Shown: positions 42,815 to 52,782 of the stretch, one piece after another | Numbering within the stretch: the stretch's first letter is position 1 | Layout of the letters: each line of letters opens with the position of its first letter | Origin: JAIOZK01 sp964468645 | GTDB lineage: Bacteria; Bacteroidota; Bacteroidia; Bacteroidales; JAIOZK01 | Assembly: GCA_964468645.1 (NCBI GenBank) | Contig: CAYXUU010000017.1 | Location: 34,305-98,304 of the forward strand | Length of the DNA: 64,000 nucleotides | Reading direction: 5' to 3' | The notes under the pieces: model-generated | Seen by the model: only the letters and a program-made list of their open reading frames with translations | Told to the model about the DNA's origin: nothing | The model's database searches: none | Position numbers and translations under genes: made by a program

Positions 42815-44944
42815 ATGAATGAGTCAAAACAAAACAAATCAACCAAAAGCAAATATTTAGTGAACCAGACCATACCAATTCTGAGATTTTTATTAATTGT
42901 ATGCCTTCTTAAAATTTCTGTACATAGTTCAAATGCCCAGTGGGAAATGGCAATGGGTTTGGATGGTGGAAGATTGGATCAAATGGTGAGTATTGATACG
43001 ATGCTGTTTGCAGTCGCAAAGGAAAGAGGCGTGTTTTCAAAATCTGATAACGGGAAATGGGAATTGGTTTTTGACCATTTTTATTCTCCGAATATTGCAA
43101 AAGCTGGAAATTGCATTTTTATCACAGCTTACTATGAGAACTGCATGAGAAGTTGTGATAACGGAATCAGCTGGGAAACAGTCCCAAACCTAAATAGTTC
43201 AAGTCGGATATGGAGCATTGATACAGTTATATTCTTTTATAATTCCTCAGGTTTTAAGCGGTCATTCGATTTTGGGGAAAGCTTTGAGAGTATCGGATTT
43301 TCGACACCGTATTACATTGAATCAACCCTCTGTGACGACAGCTTGCTTTATATCATCGTATACGATGGATATGAATATCATGAGATTCATTGTAGCAATG
43401 ATTATGGTGATACCTGGGATACAATACCTGTAGATGGCTTGTTCCCCATCCCCTACGCAGAGGTAGAACAAATTGAATATCTGAATGGTCAGCTCTGGGC
43501 CCAAACCCATGAAATGTCTGCCCCGGCAAGCAGGAAACTGATTTACCTGTTTAATGATGATTTGAAGGAATGGATCGATGTAAAGAGAAACATCCCTTTT
43601 TGGGGCTCACACAAAGACCTGTATGAATATAGAGGTGAAATTTTTTGCAGTATATATTCCTATCCTGTTTTTAAATTCAATCCTGAAGACACATCATGGG
43701 TGGAATTCACTGACGGATCGAGACAGGTAAATCAATTCCTTACTCATCAAGGTCAGTTGTATTGTGCAACTGAACAAGGAGCATGTTCGCTTGATACCAG
43801 TGGTAACTGGACATCATATTATACCGGTTTGCAACACCGGAATGTTTCTTCAATTGCGATGTTAGATGATAAGGTCTATGTTACTGCAAATAATGAATTG
43901 TTTTATTCTTTTTATGGTAGTTATTTGTTTGAAAGGGATGAAAATGCATATGGATTTGAAATAATTGTGACCGATTCAGTATTTTATATGATTTCAGCTC
44001 ATGAATACAAGATGTCGTGGGATAGAGGGGAAACATGGCACTCATTCTCTGACAATATTGATGATACAGAATACAGCCCAAGAGTAACAGATCTTTGTAT
44101 CACAAGTGACTATTACTACGTAGGCACAACCCGTGGCCTTTTCAGATCATCAACAGATAGCATATCATGGATAGAATATCTTGATGATCCTTTCTATACC
44201 AATTTTTGGGTTAACTATGTTGAAGCCATTGATAAAACAGTGTTTGTTGGAAGAGGTTGGTGGGGACGAGATGTCTTTTTTTCATTTGACAATGGATACA
44301 ACTTCTACAACTATGACGAATATTGTAGAATAAAAACAATCGATCATTGTTACTTCAAACTCAAAGACAGCATATATTATTCTGATGATCTGGCGTTTTC
44401 CTGGAATTTAATTCCGGTACCAATTTCCGGGTATGATGGATATTGTATAGACAAAAAGGATGATATTATCATTACCGGGGGCCATGCAAACGGTAATCGA
44501 TTGATTCAATTGACAGATGATTATGGTGAACACTGGATCGATTTGATTGATGACCTGCCGTTTCAGACATACTATTATGAAAATATTATTAAAAACCTGA
44601 AGATTGTTGATTACAGGCTATATGCCGGAAATCCGGGTTACGGGTTGTGGTACAGGGATGACCTACTTACAGGATTAGTGGAAAATCCACCGGCTGGTAC
44701 TGCGGAAAACTCCTTAGTCAAAATTTATCCCAATCCTGCCAGTGATTTTCTGATTATAGAGGCTGAATGTGTTATTAATACTGTAAGAATTATTGACCAG
44801 GCAGGGAGGGTTTTAAATCATGCGGAAAATATCAATAATGCCAGGACCAGGATTGATCTGGAGGGACTGAAGGATGGGGTGTATTATGTGAGGATGAAAA
44901 CTGAAAAAGGAATCTACTGCCGGAAATTCGTGATAATGAAATAA
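42815..44944 (+). CDS. Family B Asp-box propeller surface protein (B2), T9SS
   Basis: Paralogue of B1, 709 residues from ATG 42815; a TTG four codons upstream is also possible. Signal peptide ends SSNAQ near 40, then WEMAMGLDGGRL as in B1, and the same Asp-box turns (CDNGISWET, SNDYGDTWDT, SWDRGETWHS, DDYGEHWID). Shared segments such as ATEQGACSLDTSGNWTSYY and AGNPGYGLWYRDDLLTG show full-length duplication. The sorting domain begins KIYPNPASDFLIIE near 635. Sequences between conserved turns differ much from B1, which suggests that exposed loops diverge faster than the blade frame. Confidence 0.87.
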   Translation: MNESKQNKSTKSKYLVNQTIPILRFLLIVCLLKISVHSSNAQWEMAMGLDGGRLDQMVSIDTMLFAVAKERGVFSKSDNGKWELVFDHFYSPNIAKAGNCIFITAYYENCMRSCDNGISWETVPNLNSSSRIWSIDTVIFFYNSSGFKRSFDFGESFESIGFSTPYYIESTLCDDSLLYIIVYDGYEYHEIHCSNDYGDTWDTIPVDGLFPIPYAEVEQIEYLNGQLWAQTHEMSAPASRKLIYLFNDDLKEWIDVKRNIPFWGSHKDLYEYRGEIFCSIYSYPVFKFNPEDTSWVEFTDGSRQVNQFLTHQGQLYCATEQGACSLDTSGNWTSYYTGLQHRNVSSIAMLDDKVYVTANNELFYSFYGSYLFERDENAYGFEIIVTDSVFYMISAHEYKMSWDRGETWHSFSDNIDDTEYSPRVTDLCITSDYYYVGTTRGLFRSSTDSISWIEYLDDPFYTNFWVNYVEAIDKTVFVGRGWWGRDVFFSFDNGYNFYNYDEYCRIKTIDHCYFKLKDSIYYSDDLAFSWNLIPVPISGYDGYCIDKKDDIIITGGHANGNRLIQLTDDYGEHWIDLIDDLPFQTYYYENIIKNLKIVDYRLYAGNPGYGLWYRDDLLTGLVENPPAGTAENSLVKIYPNPASDFLIIEAECVINTVRIIDQAGRVLNHAENINNARTRIDLEGLKDGVYYVRMKTEKGIYCRKFVIMK

Positions 44945-45069
44945 AAACTTAAACTGAAGTGAATGTCTCATTTTACAATCAGATTAATAAATTATTGCAC
45001 AGAAGTTGCACCAAGTTAAACATCATGTTTTTGTTATTAATACCCTCATCAAAAAGAACAATTATTAAG

Positions 45070-47901
45070 ATGTTTTATAAAGGAATACACTCAGGTTTAT
45101 TAACCGTTATAATTTCATTGTTGTACGGTTCAATTCAATTAATCGCGCAAAATAACACTTATCCCCCAACTAATCTCTGGGTTGATCCATTAACAAGTAT
45201 TGCTTATTGGGATGAACCTGTAATACCACCTATTTCCCTTTATGAGGATTTTGAAGGTGGCGAACTACCTGAAGGTTGGCGTACATGGTCACATGGCAAT
45301 TCCGAATGGTTTATTACACAGGACGGAAGCTCGACAAACTTTGAAATTCCTTCACACAGCTGGTATGCTGTTTGCAATGACAATGCAGTTGGTTTTAATA
45401 ACAATGGTTGCTGTGATTACTTTTGTCTCCCTATCCTGGACCTGAGAACATTTAACAATTACATACTTACGTTTCAGAGTTTTTTCACTTCAATGGGAGG
45501 ACAGGATGCCTTCATTGAATACTCAACAAATGGAGCCGATTTTATGGTTTTAGAACAAATCAGTCATCATAATGATTGGATACAGGATACTATTGACCTT
45601 TCTTCAATATGTGGAAGCAATGCAGGGGCATATACCTGGATGGCATTCAGAACTGATGATAATGGTAACCATGCCTCAGGATGGGCTGTTGATGATATTG
45701 AAGTAAATCTTGCGAATGACGAAGTACAGATGGAGAATGGCGTTTTAAGTTACCATGTATTCCTTGATGGTGAATATGCTGGTGTCAGCCATACAACATC
45801 ATACAACCTTGGATATCTGGATTTCGGAAAGGAATATACAGCTGGTGTTTGTGCTTATTATTTTCTTCAATTATCTGATACGATAACCTATTCATTCACA
45901 TCTGAGTATCTGTTACCGGTACGAAATCTAAGAAGCGAAGGAGGTTGCGCTGTATGGGCTCCACCATTTTACTATCCGGGTAAAAATCAGAAGAAAAACA
46001 AGGATAGTGGACATACAGATCACATTAATGGTAGTTTTAGTAATCTTTCTGAAACAGCACCATACACACAAGATTCAACAAAGGAAAACATAGCTGATTC
46101 CATACCAGCGAATCTTCTTTATTATATTATTTACCGTTATGGTGATTCGGTAGCGACTGTAGAAACTCCTGATAATATTTACTGTGAGTGGGATCCATGG
46201 TATCCTGGAATTTATGAATATATGGTAAGTGCAGTTTATGACCTTTCACCTTATGGTTATTCAGGAAGCAGTGAATCAATGAAGGCAGGGCCTGTTTATT
46301 GCCAGGTTAGTTTTGGGGACACACTGCCTTTCCAGGAAGACTGGAGTAGCGGTAGCTTTGAAACAAACCAATGGGATCATTCAAGTTGTGACAATTGGGT
46401 AATTAACCTGCAAGAAGGCAATCCTTCACCCTGTGCCCAGTTTTCCGGAATAGCACCACTAATCTACTACAGATGTCCATTAATGAGTTATTGGTTCAAA
46501 GGTACTGATTACCCTGATGGTGATATCTGGTTGGATTTTGATATAAAACTGGTTGACAACAGCTCATCCGGAAGCGAGAAACTAACTGTAGCCGTCTGGC
46601 AGAATGGATACTGGCATGATATCAAGATATTCAATAACAATGGAAGTTTTAACTGGGAATCAGTACATACCAGAGTCAGTAATTTCACAATTGGCAAAGA
46701 TTTCAGTATTGCTTTTATTGCAGAAGGTGATAGTTCAGAAAAGATCGAATCCTGGCACATTGATAATGTATATATATACTGGATATGCAGTTCGGTTACA
46801 AATGTTGAGGCGGAACTCTATGATGAAAATGATTTATATATCAAAGTGTCCTGGATCCCACCAGACTCAATACTTTGCAACTGGTTCTCATATAACGACG
46901 GTTCTTATGAAAATGCCTTTGCCTCAACAGAGGGGGGGCTTGGCCTAGGCCAGTTGTTTATTATGGATGACTTTCCATCAATCGGATACCCCCTCACAAT
47001 TACAAAACTTCGCTATCACAATAGTAGTTATGGAAATTATACTGCAGAGGAGAAGGTCTACATCTTAAGTGGTGATGGTTCAAGTATATTATCCGGGCCA
47101 TATAATATCACCAATGGACCTGCAGCAGATTGGACAGAGGTCGATATCAATAATGTTACAATCGAGGAAGGAAACTTCATGATAGCAACAGTAAATACAT
47201 ATGCAGGTGGGCCTTTTGTTGGTGCTGATGACAGTTACTATAATGGAACCCTCTCTTTCGGTTGTATAGGCGACTGGACTGAATTAGGAGAGTTGGGAGC
47301 ATATTATTATGTGGGTTCTCATGAAGCATATATTGAAATTTACTCAGATGGAAAAAAAACATCACATTGTCTCTCATATAATGATATAAGTCAGCACCTT
47401 ATAATGAATCATTCTTTATGCCTGAATTCTGGATCCTCTAGAGAACTTAAGGGATGTCATATTTACAAAAGCATAAATGGTGGTGAGTTTCAATTACTGA
47501 ATACTAATCCTGTTCAGGAAAACTACTATTTAGATTATTGTATTCAGCATGGTTATAACGAGTATTGCTATTTTGTAATGCCTGTTTATGATCACTGTCA
47601 GTCAACTCATTCGGATACTGTTTGCGAGTGGACATTTCCAGGTGAGATTTGTGAATCTAATGAGAAATCAGAATACAAAATTTATCCAAATCCTGCAAAA
47701 CATATCCTGATTATTGAATCCATAGAACATATCATTTCTTTGCAAGTATATTCATCGAAAAGCCAATTAGCACAAGAGATTTATGATATCTATTGTAAAG
47801 AATACATATTAGATTTAAGGGATTATAAAGAAGGGCTTTATTTCGTTCAGATTAGAACAAAAGATGAGGCTGTAATTAAGAAGTTCATCGTCATAAAATA
47901 A
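45070..47901 (+). CDS. Family A modular surface protein with nested jelly roll (A3), T9SS
   Basis: The frame opens with GTG 44959, but codons before 45070 cross a decamer repeat (44995-45014) and give a poor N-terminus; ATG 45070 starts a signal peptide that ends LIAQ. The 943-residue protein has an Fn3-like unit interrupted by a cleaved-adhesin-like domain (about 55-220: LYEDFEGGELPEGWRTWS to GWAVDDIEV), a second Fn3-like unit, a family jelly roll (from about 415), the second unit (about 605-755; VGSHEAYIEI end), an Fn3-like unit (about 795) and a sorting domain (KIYPNPAKHILIIE, about 868). It lacks the propeller of A2 and A4. A Ser/Lys-rich low-complexity stretch sits near 305-330. Confidence 0.85.
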   Translation: MFYKGIHSGLLTVIISLLYGSIQLIAQNNTYPPTNLWVDPLTSIAYWDEPVIPPISLYEDFEGGELPEGWRTWSHGNSEWFITQDGSSTNFEIPSHSWYAVCNDNAVGFNNNGCCDYFCLPILDLRTFNNYILTFQSFFTSMGGQDAFIEYSTNGADFMVLEQISHHNDWIQDTIDLSSICGSNAGAYTWMAFRTDDNGNHASGWAVDDIEVNLANDEVQMENGVLSYHVFLDGEYAGVSHTTSYNLGYLDFGKEYTAGVCAYYFLQLSDTITYSFTSEYLLPVRNLRSEGGCAVWAPPFYYPGKNQKKNKDSGHTDHINGSFSNLSETAPYTQDSTKENIADSIPANLLYYIIYRYGDSVATVETPDNIYCEWDPWYPGIYEYMVSAVYDLSPYGYSGSSESMKAGPVYCQVSFGDTLPFQEDWSSGSFETNQWDHSSCDNWVINLQEGNPSPCAQFSGIAPLIYYRCPLMSYWFKGTDYPDGDIWLDFDIKLVDNSSSGSEKLTVAVWQNGYWHDIKIFNNNGSFNWESVHTRVSNFTIGKDFSIAFIAEGDSSEKIESWHIDNVYIYWICSSVTNVEAELYDENDLYIKVSWIPPDSILCNWFSYNDGSYENAFASTEGGLGLGQLFIMDDFPSIGYPLTITKLRYHNSSYGNYTAEEKVYILSGDGSSILSGPYNITNGPAADWTEVDINNVTIEEGNFMIATVNTYAGGPFVGADDSYYNGTLSFGCIGDWTELGELGAYYYVGSHEAYIEIYSDGKKTSHCLSYNDISQHLIMNHSLCLNSGSSRELKGCHIYKSINGGEFQLLNTNPVQENYYLDYCIQHGYNEYCYFVMPVYDHCQSTHSDTVCEWTFPGEICESNEKSEYKIYPNPAKHILIIESIEHIISLQVYSSKSQLAQEIYDIYCKEYILDLRDYKEGLYFVQIRTKDEAVIKKFIVIK

Positions 47902-47965
47902 CATCAACGCTTTCGTGACAAATGAAGCAAAGCCACGAATGCACGAATTATAAAAAATGTTAATC

Positions 47966-50900
47966 ATGAAAACACAATCTCTTACAACCGGTATCATAAC
48001 ATTGTGTTTATTTCTTGGGGTGATAAATTATACCATATCCCAACAGATCCAATTGGTTCCACCCACGAATTTAAATGTGGACACCATTTCTTCAACAGCT
48101 ACCTGGTGCAAGCCGTATGATACGGCGAACAATAAAGTACCGAAGTTGCGCGGTTATCTTGTCCTTTTGGATGACACTCTCTTTGCAATGGCAGTGGATA
48201 CCTTTTTCACCTTTCCATACCTGATTTATAATACTTCATACAAAGTCAGTATTACAGCAAAATACTTTATCGGGAATTCGGATACCATTCACTGTAATTT
48301 TACATCAGGATTTCTCATTCCACCCCGCAACCTCGAAGGAGAACCTTTCGATAATTCTGCACACCTGGAATGGGACCCGCCGATCCATCCAACTTACAGC
48401 GCACCTCCGGTTGCTCCGGAGAGCATCTCATTTCCATCAACAGTTCATTCATTATTACCGGCTCCTGAAATAACTGAACCGGCAAATATTGAACCTTTGT
48501 TTGTTAATACTCATGGAAGCAACAGACGTGATGAAGGTCCGATAGGCTGGATGAATGATGTAATGACAGACCTGTGGATGACAATTGATGTTACTACATA
48601 CGGGACCACGACCATTGCAGCTGTCTCATTCAAATGTTTTGCAGGTGATTTCCCGAAAAATTACGACAATATTATGTTTGCATGCAATTACAACTACGGT
48701 GAAACATTAACCGAAATCGATGTGAATACAGGTACCTATACAACCATTGCATCAATGCCATGTCCGCTGACAGGATCAGGTGGTCTCTGGACTGGTTTTG
48801 CCTGCGATAAAGCAACAGGTATCATGTATGCCATGTGCACAGATATTTCACAGTCGATGCTCTGTATCATAAATACCGGAACCGGCGAGGTCACTCAGAT
48901 TGGACCTACAACAACAGCTCCGGGTGTAATAGACTGCGCTTTCAATGCAGAAACATCAACTATGTTTGCCTGGGATATCGTTAATGATGCCTGTTATACA
49001 ATTGATGTTGCTACTGGTGAGGCAACATTACTCGGACCATTAGGTGCTGATCTCAATTATGCCCAGGGGGGTTCATGGAATCCATGGGATGATGAGGTTT
49101 ATTTAACTGCTTATACCACAGGTGGTGAATTCCGCATACTTGACCAGGCTACTGGTGCTACAACATTTCTTACAGCATTGAGCAGTGAAATGGATTGTTT
49201 CGGGTTTCCGGGATCTGTCGGAGGAGGCTGGAATATCCCTGAAAATCTGCTTGCTTACCGGATCTACAGGAATGGGGATTCAATAGGCCAGGTTGATCAT
49301 CCTACTTATGAGTATTATGATTTTGACCTCTGGCCAGGGATTTACAACTATACGATTACTTCGATATATGATTTAAGTATTTATGGTTACCCCGGGCAAC
49401 ACGGGGAGTCAATGTTTGATGGGCCTGTAACAATCATAGGACCCTATTGGTGGTACCTGCCTTTTTATGAAGGATGGGAATTTGGCTGTTTTGAGGCCAA
49501 TTGCTGGGAACATGAAGACTGCGAGAACTGGTTTGTTGGTCATGTTGCAGGAAATCCGGCCCCATGTGCTGTGTTTCATTGGGATAGTGTTTTAACTGAT
49601 TATTCATGCAGAATCATTTCTTATGCAATGGACGGTCATGAGGTTATAGACGGGGAAATTGGTCTTGATTTTGACATTAAACTGGATGACAATCTTGCTA
49701 CCGGGACAGAATTTTTATCAGTTTATCTCTCCAATCACGAAGATTCTATATTTCATGTATATGAATACAGTAACACAGGTAGTTTTGATTGGAAATCACA
49801 AAAATTCAATATAACAGAATTTGCTAAAGGGGAATTTTTTTCCGTTGTATTTGAAGCTTATGGTGACTATTCTTCGAATATCCTCAACTGGTTTGTAGAT
49901 AACATCCATATTTACAGGATCTGCAAACCACCAATAAATTTAACTTCAGTATTAACAGGAATAAATAACGACTCTATTAAGTTGAGTTGGGATCTCCCCG
50001 ATACCAACCATGTCCTGCCTTTGAGTTATAACGACGGGACATTTGAAGATGGTATTGCATCCAACGATGGTGGTGAGGGACTGGGGCAATTGTTCGACAT
50101 GAATGACTTTCCCGAAATTGAATACCCCTTTACAATCACAGGATTGAGGTATTTCAATTATTCACAGACCTCATACAAGACAGAAAAGGTTTATCTTCTT
50201 TCTGGAGACGGTTCAACAATACTTGCCGGGCCTTATACCAAAATCTCCTGGTCGTCATCTACATGGAATCACATATACATTGATCCGGTTACAATTACAT
50301 CAGGTGATTTCATGATTGTAACAATAAATACCATGCCGGGAAGCCCAAAAATCGGGATAGATAATAGTACATATAACGGTAGCCTTTTCTATGGAAAACC
50401 TGGATACTGGAGGCCTATTCTTTCACTTGGTAATTATTACTGTGTCGGCTCGCATGAGGCATTCATTAAAACCGCAAAGGGTAACAAACTGCTTTCTTAT
50501 TATAGTCCTGTAATGAATGGAGAAGACAACCATAATCCCCCATATAAAAAGATAGAGGAAATTATGGATAGGCCTGGAGGGAGTAGAAACCTGCTGGGAT
50601 TTAATATATTCAGAAGCATTAACCTTGGAGACTGGCAGATTATTAATGAGTCACTAGTTTCTTCATTGGAGTATTATGATACAAATCTCACTTTTCCTGG
50701 TTTATATTGTTATTATACTACATCGGTTTACGATCAGTGTGAATCTGATTCATCTGGAAATGCCTGTGTGGATATATATACCGGGCGCACTGATGATGAG
50801 TATCCAGGTATCAGGGTATTTCCAAATCCACTGAGCAGTCAAACTACTTTTGCGTTTTATTTAATTGAACCCGATCATATTGAAATTGATATCTTCGATC

Positions 50901-51058
50901 AAACTGGAAATTTAATAGAAAAAGTTGATGCAGGATTCAGGCAGGCAGGTACAACACAAGTAATATGGTATCCGACACAGAAGATTTCAGGAATTTACAT
51001 ATATACTATCAGGATGAATAATCAATCAATCAATGGGAAACTGATTATCCAAAAATAG
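47966..51058 (+). CDS. Family A modular surface protein, long form (A4), T9SS
   Basis: Full-length relative of A2, 1030 residues; ATG 47957 three codons upstream is equally allowed. Fn3-like unit, propeller-like region (about 190-415: GPIGWMNDVMTDLWM, DVNTGTYTTIASMPCP, SWNPWDDEVYL), Fn3-like unit, jelly roll (from about 500), second unit (about 686), Fn3-like unit (about 877). The end differs: IRVFPNPLSSQTTFAFYLIE with QAGTTQVIWYPTQKISGIYI is a longer, FlgD-Ig-like sorting domain subtype, not the short type in A1-A3. So the tail was probably exchanged. The gap before it holds CACGAAT-type repeats. Role as for the other A proteins. Confidence 0.86.
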   Translation: MKTQSLTTGIITLCLFLGVINYTISQQIQLVPPTNLNVDTISSTATWCKPYDTANNKVPKLRGYLVLLDDTLFAMAVDTFFTFPYLIYNTSYKVSITAKYFIGNSDTIHCNFTSGFLIPPRNLEGEPFDNSAHLEWDPPIHPTYSAPPVAPESISFPSTVHSLLPAPEITEPANIEPLFVNTHGSNRRDEGPIGWMNDVMTDLWMTIDVTTYGTTTIAAVSFKCFAGDFPKNYDNIMFACNYNYGETLTEIDVNTGTYTTIASMPCPLTGSGGLWTGFACDKATGIMYAMCTDISQSMLCIINTGTGEVTQIGPTTTAPGVIDCAFNAETSTMFAWDIVNDACYTIDVATGEATLLGPLGADLNYAQGGSWNPWDDEVYLTAYTTGGEFRILDQATGATTFLTALSSEMDCFGFPGSVGGGWNIPENLLAYRIYRNGDSIGQVDHPTYEYYDFDLWPGIYNYTITSIYDLSIYGYPGQHGESMFDGPVTIIGPYWWYLPFYEGWEFGCFEANCWEHEDCENWFVGHVAGNPAPCAVFHWDSVLTDYSCRIISYAMDGHEVIDGEIGLDFDIKLDDNLATGTEFLSVYLSNHEDSIFHVYEYSNTGSFDWKSQKFNITEFAKGEFFSVVFEAYGDYSSNILNWFVDNIHIYRICKPPINLTSVLTGINNDSIKLSWDLPDTNHVLPLSYNDGTFEDGIASNDGGEGLGQLFDMNDFPEIEYPFTITGLRYFNYSQTSYKTEKVYLLSGDGSTILAGPYTKISWSSSTWNHIYIDPVTITSGDFMIVTINTMPGSPKIGIDNSTYNGSLFYGKPGYWRPILSLGNYYCVGSHEAFIKTAKGNKLLSYYSPVMNGEDNHNPPYKKIEEIMDRPGGSRNLLGFNIFRSINLGDWQIINESLVSSLEYYDTNLTFPGLYCYYTTSVYDQCESDSSGNACVDIYTGRTDDEYPGIRVFPNPLSSQTTFAFYLIEPDHIEIDIFDQTGNLIEKVDAGFRQAGTTQVIWYPTQKISGIYIYTIRMNNQSINGKLIIQK

Positions 51059-51100
51059 TAAAAAGTGTTGCCATAATATAAACACTAAAGATTGAAAATT

Positions 51101-52237
51101 ATGAATAAACTATTGTTGTTGATCCTTACATTTTTAGTCATCCATTCTATAATATGGGCACAATCCTGTCTGCCTGATGGAATTGCCTTTACAACCCAAA
51201 CACAAATAGACAGTTTTCAGATCAATTACCCGGGATGTACTGAAATTGAAGGAGACGTTCATATCCATGGTGCTGATATCATAAATCTAAGTGGACTGAA
51301 TGTTTTAACACAAATTAATGGTAATCTAACCATTGATAGCACAAATCTTACAAACCTGCAAGGATTGAATTCTTTGAAAAGTATAAATAGGGGGCTGTAC
51401 CTTTCATTTAATAATCATCTTAATCATTTAATGGGGTTGGATTCCTTAACAATGGTTAATTCAAGCATAGTTGTTAGTTTTTCACCATTGTATGACTTTG
51501 CAGGAGCTACTCAACTGACTAATATCGGAGGTTTAACATTGTATTATGCAGGTATTAAAAGTTTATCCGGATTAGAAGGTTTGACAATTATCAGTGGAGA
51601 TCTCTTTATAAATCATTGCCATGATCTGAACAGTTTATCCGGTTTGGAGGCTGTGACTAATATTTATGGGCATATCTTTATAGATAGTTGCAGTGCTTTG
51701 AGCAGTTTATCCGGGCTAAAAAATGTATCCTCAATAAACGGAATAATTCAAATAGTCTTCACAGGCATTAAAAGCCTATCAGGGCTTGATAATATCGATT
51801 ACCAGTCAATACATTATCTTATTATTGTTTTGAATGACTCATTATCAGAATGTGAAGTTGAAAGTGTTTGCGAGTACATCGCTGATCCCACTGGTGGTAT
51901 TTCGTTAGGTAGTAACGCCCCAGGTTGTGATAGTATAGCTGAAGTTAAAGAGGCATGTGAGACTTTCGATATATCTAATATTGAATACAGGGAAGAGTAT
52001 TGGGTGTATCCCAATCCTGCTGAAGAAGAGTTTGTTGTTGGTGGCTGGTGGCTGGTAGAAGGGCCGTGGGCGATAGAAGTCTTTGATCTTTTTGGAAGGC
52101 AGGTAATAGAAAAGGTGGTACCTGAATCTCAAAACGAAATGATAATTGATTGCGAAAACTGGAGAAAGGGTTTTTATCTGGTTCATATTAAAAATAAGAC
52201 AGGAACTCAGCAGATTGAGAAGCTAATTATAAGGTGA
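51101..52237 (+). CDS. Family C receptor-L/LRR-like surface protein, one domain (C1), T9SS
   Basis: ATG 51101 is chosen over the TTG at 51092 because it directly starts a signal peptide (MNKLLLLILTFLVIHSIIWA). The 378-residue protein has one domain that opens SCLPDGIAFTTQTQIDSFQI, YPGCTEIEGDV, runs through repeated LxGLxxLxxIxG units of about 23 residues (receptor-L/LRR-like), and closes CEVESVCEYIADPTGGI with GCDSIAEVKEAC. The sorting domain starts near 300 (WVYPNPAEEEF) with an inserted Trp- and Gly-rich segment. The cysteines at start and end of the domain probably form disulfides. Probable role: surface binding. Confidence 0.85.
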   Translation: MNKLLLLILTFLVIHSIIWAQSCLPDGIAFTTQTQIDSFQINYPGCTEIEGDVHIHGADIINLSGLNVLTQINGNLTIDSTNLTNLQGLNSLKSINRGLYLSFNNHLNHLMGLDSLTMVNSSIVVSFSPLYDFAGATQLTNIGGLTLYYAGIKSLSGLEGLTIISGDLFINHCHDLNSLSGLEAVTNIYGHIFIDSCSALSSLSGLKNVSSINGIIQIVFTGIKSLSGLDNIDYQSIHYLIIVLNDSLSECEVESVCEYIADPTGGISLGSNAPGCDSIAEVKEACETFDISNIEYREEYWVYPNPAEEEFVVGGWWLVEGPWAIEVFDLFGRQVIEKVVPESQNEMIIDCENWRKGFYLVHIKNKTGTQQIEKLIIR

Positions 52238-52283
52238 GTCTAACTGAATAGTTAAGAAATATAAAATCAACATCGGAATAAAA

Positions 52284-52775
52284 ATGAAGACACTTGGATT
52301 TATACACACATCAATTTCATCACTCATAGTTCTGACAACTATATTAATGGCTTGTTCATGCCAAAAAGAGTCCCCCTGCCCTGATATTTGTTTCACACCT
52401 CCAGGTGAATTAAGACTCAGAATCATCGATAAAAATGATTCAACAGATCTAATATTCAATGGCTATTATAACAGTGACTCTTTATCAATTATTTACTATA
52501 ATCATCAAGTTGCAAAATTTGTGAGTTTTGAAATTATCGATGATTCTGTAAATCACAAATCACAAATTACCTCGAGTGAAATATCCTGGATAAGCGTTGA
52601 AGGGACTAAGAACTTCTTACTACATCTGAATACGAATGAAATTGATACAATATATCTTGACATTGAGACAGCATATGAAAACTGTTGTACATTTCATCCA
52701 TGGATTGGTTTTACCATCAATGGTAAAGAATTGGAAATTGACATGGCCGATCATTCATATTGTTTCAGAAAATAA
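52284..52775 (+). CDS. Small lipoprotein of unknown function
   Basis: A 163-residue protein with a lipoprotein signal; the lipidated residue is Cys24 or Cys26 in LMACSC. The mature domain is beta-rich and has pairs of cysteines (CPDIC near 32, CC near 139) and the segment GELRLRIIDKND near 40. I know no family for it. It lies 46 bases after C1, and the glycosyltransferase ATG is seven bases after its stop, so the three genes are probably translated from one message. It is one of only two genes in the array without a sorting domain. Confidence 0.68.
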   Translation: MKTLGFIHTSISSLIVLTTILMACSCQKESPCPDICFTPPGELRLRIIDKNDSTDLIFNGYYNSDSLSIIYYNHQVAKFVSFEIIDDSVNHKSQITSSEISWISVEGTKNFLLHLNTNEIDTIYLDIETAYENCCTFHPWIGFTINGKELEIDMADHSYCFRK

Positions 52776-52782
52776 ACTTTGC

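Noticed and set aside
37536..44944. Sialidase activity for the B family
   Set aside because: Asp-box turns occur in many propellers; no FRIP motif, arginine triad or nucleophilic Tyr/Glu pair could be seen.
52636..52782. N-terminal extension of the glycosyltransferase
   Set aside because: These codons overlap the lipoprotein gene in another frame and have no homology to the enzyme family.
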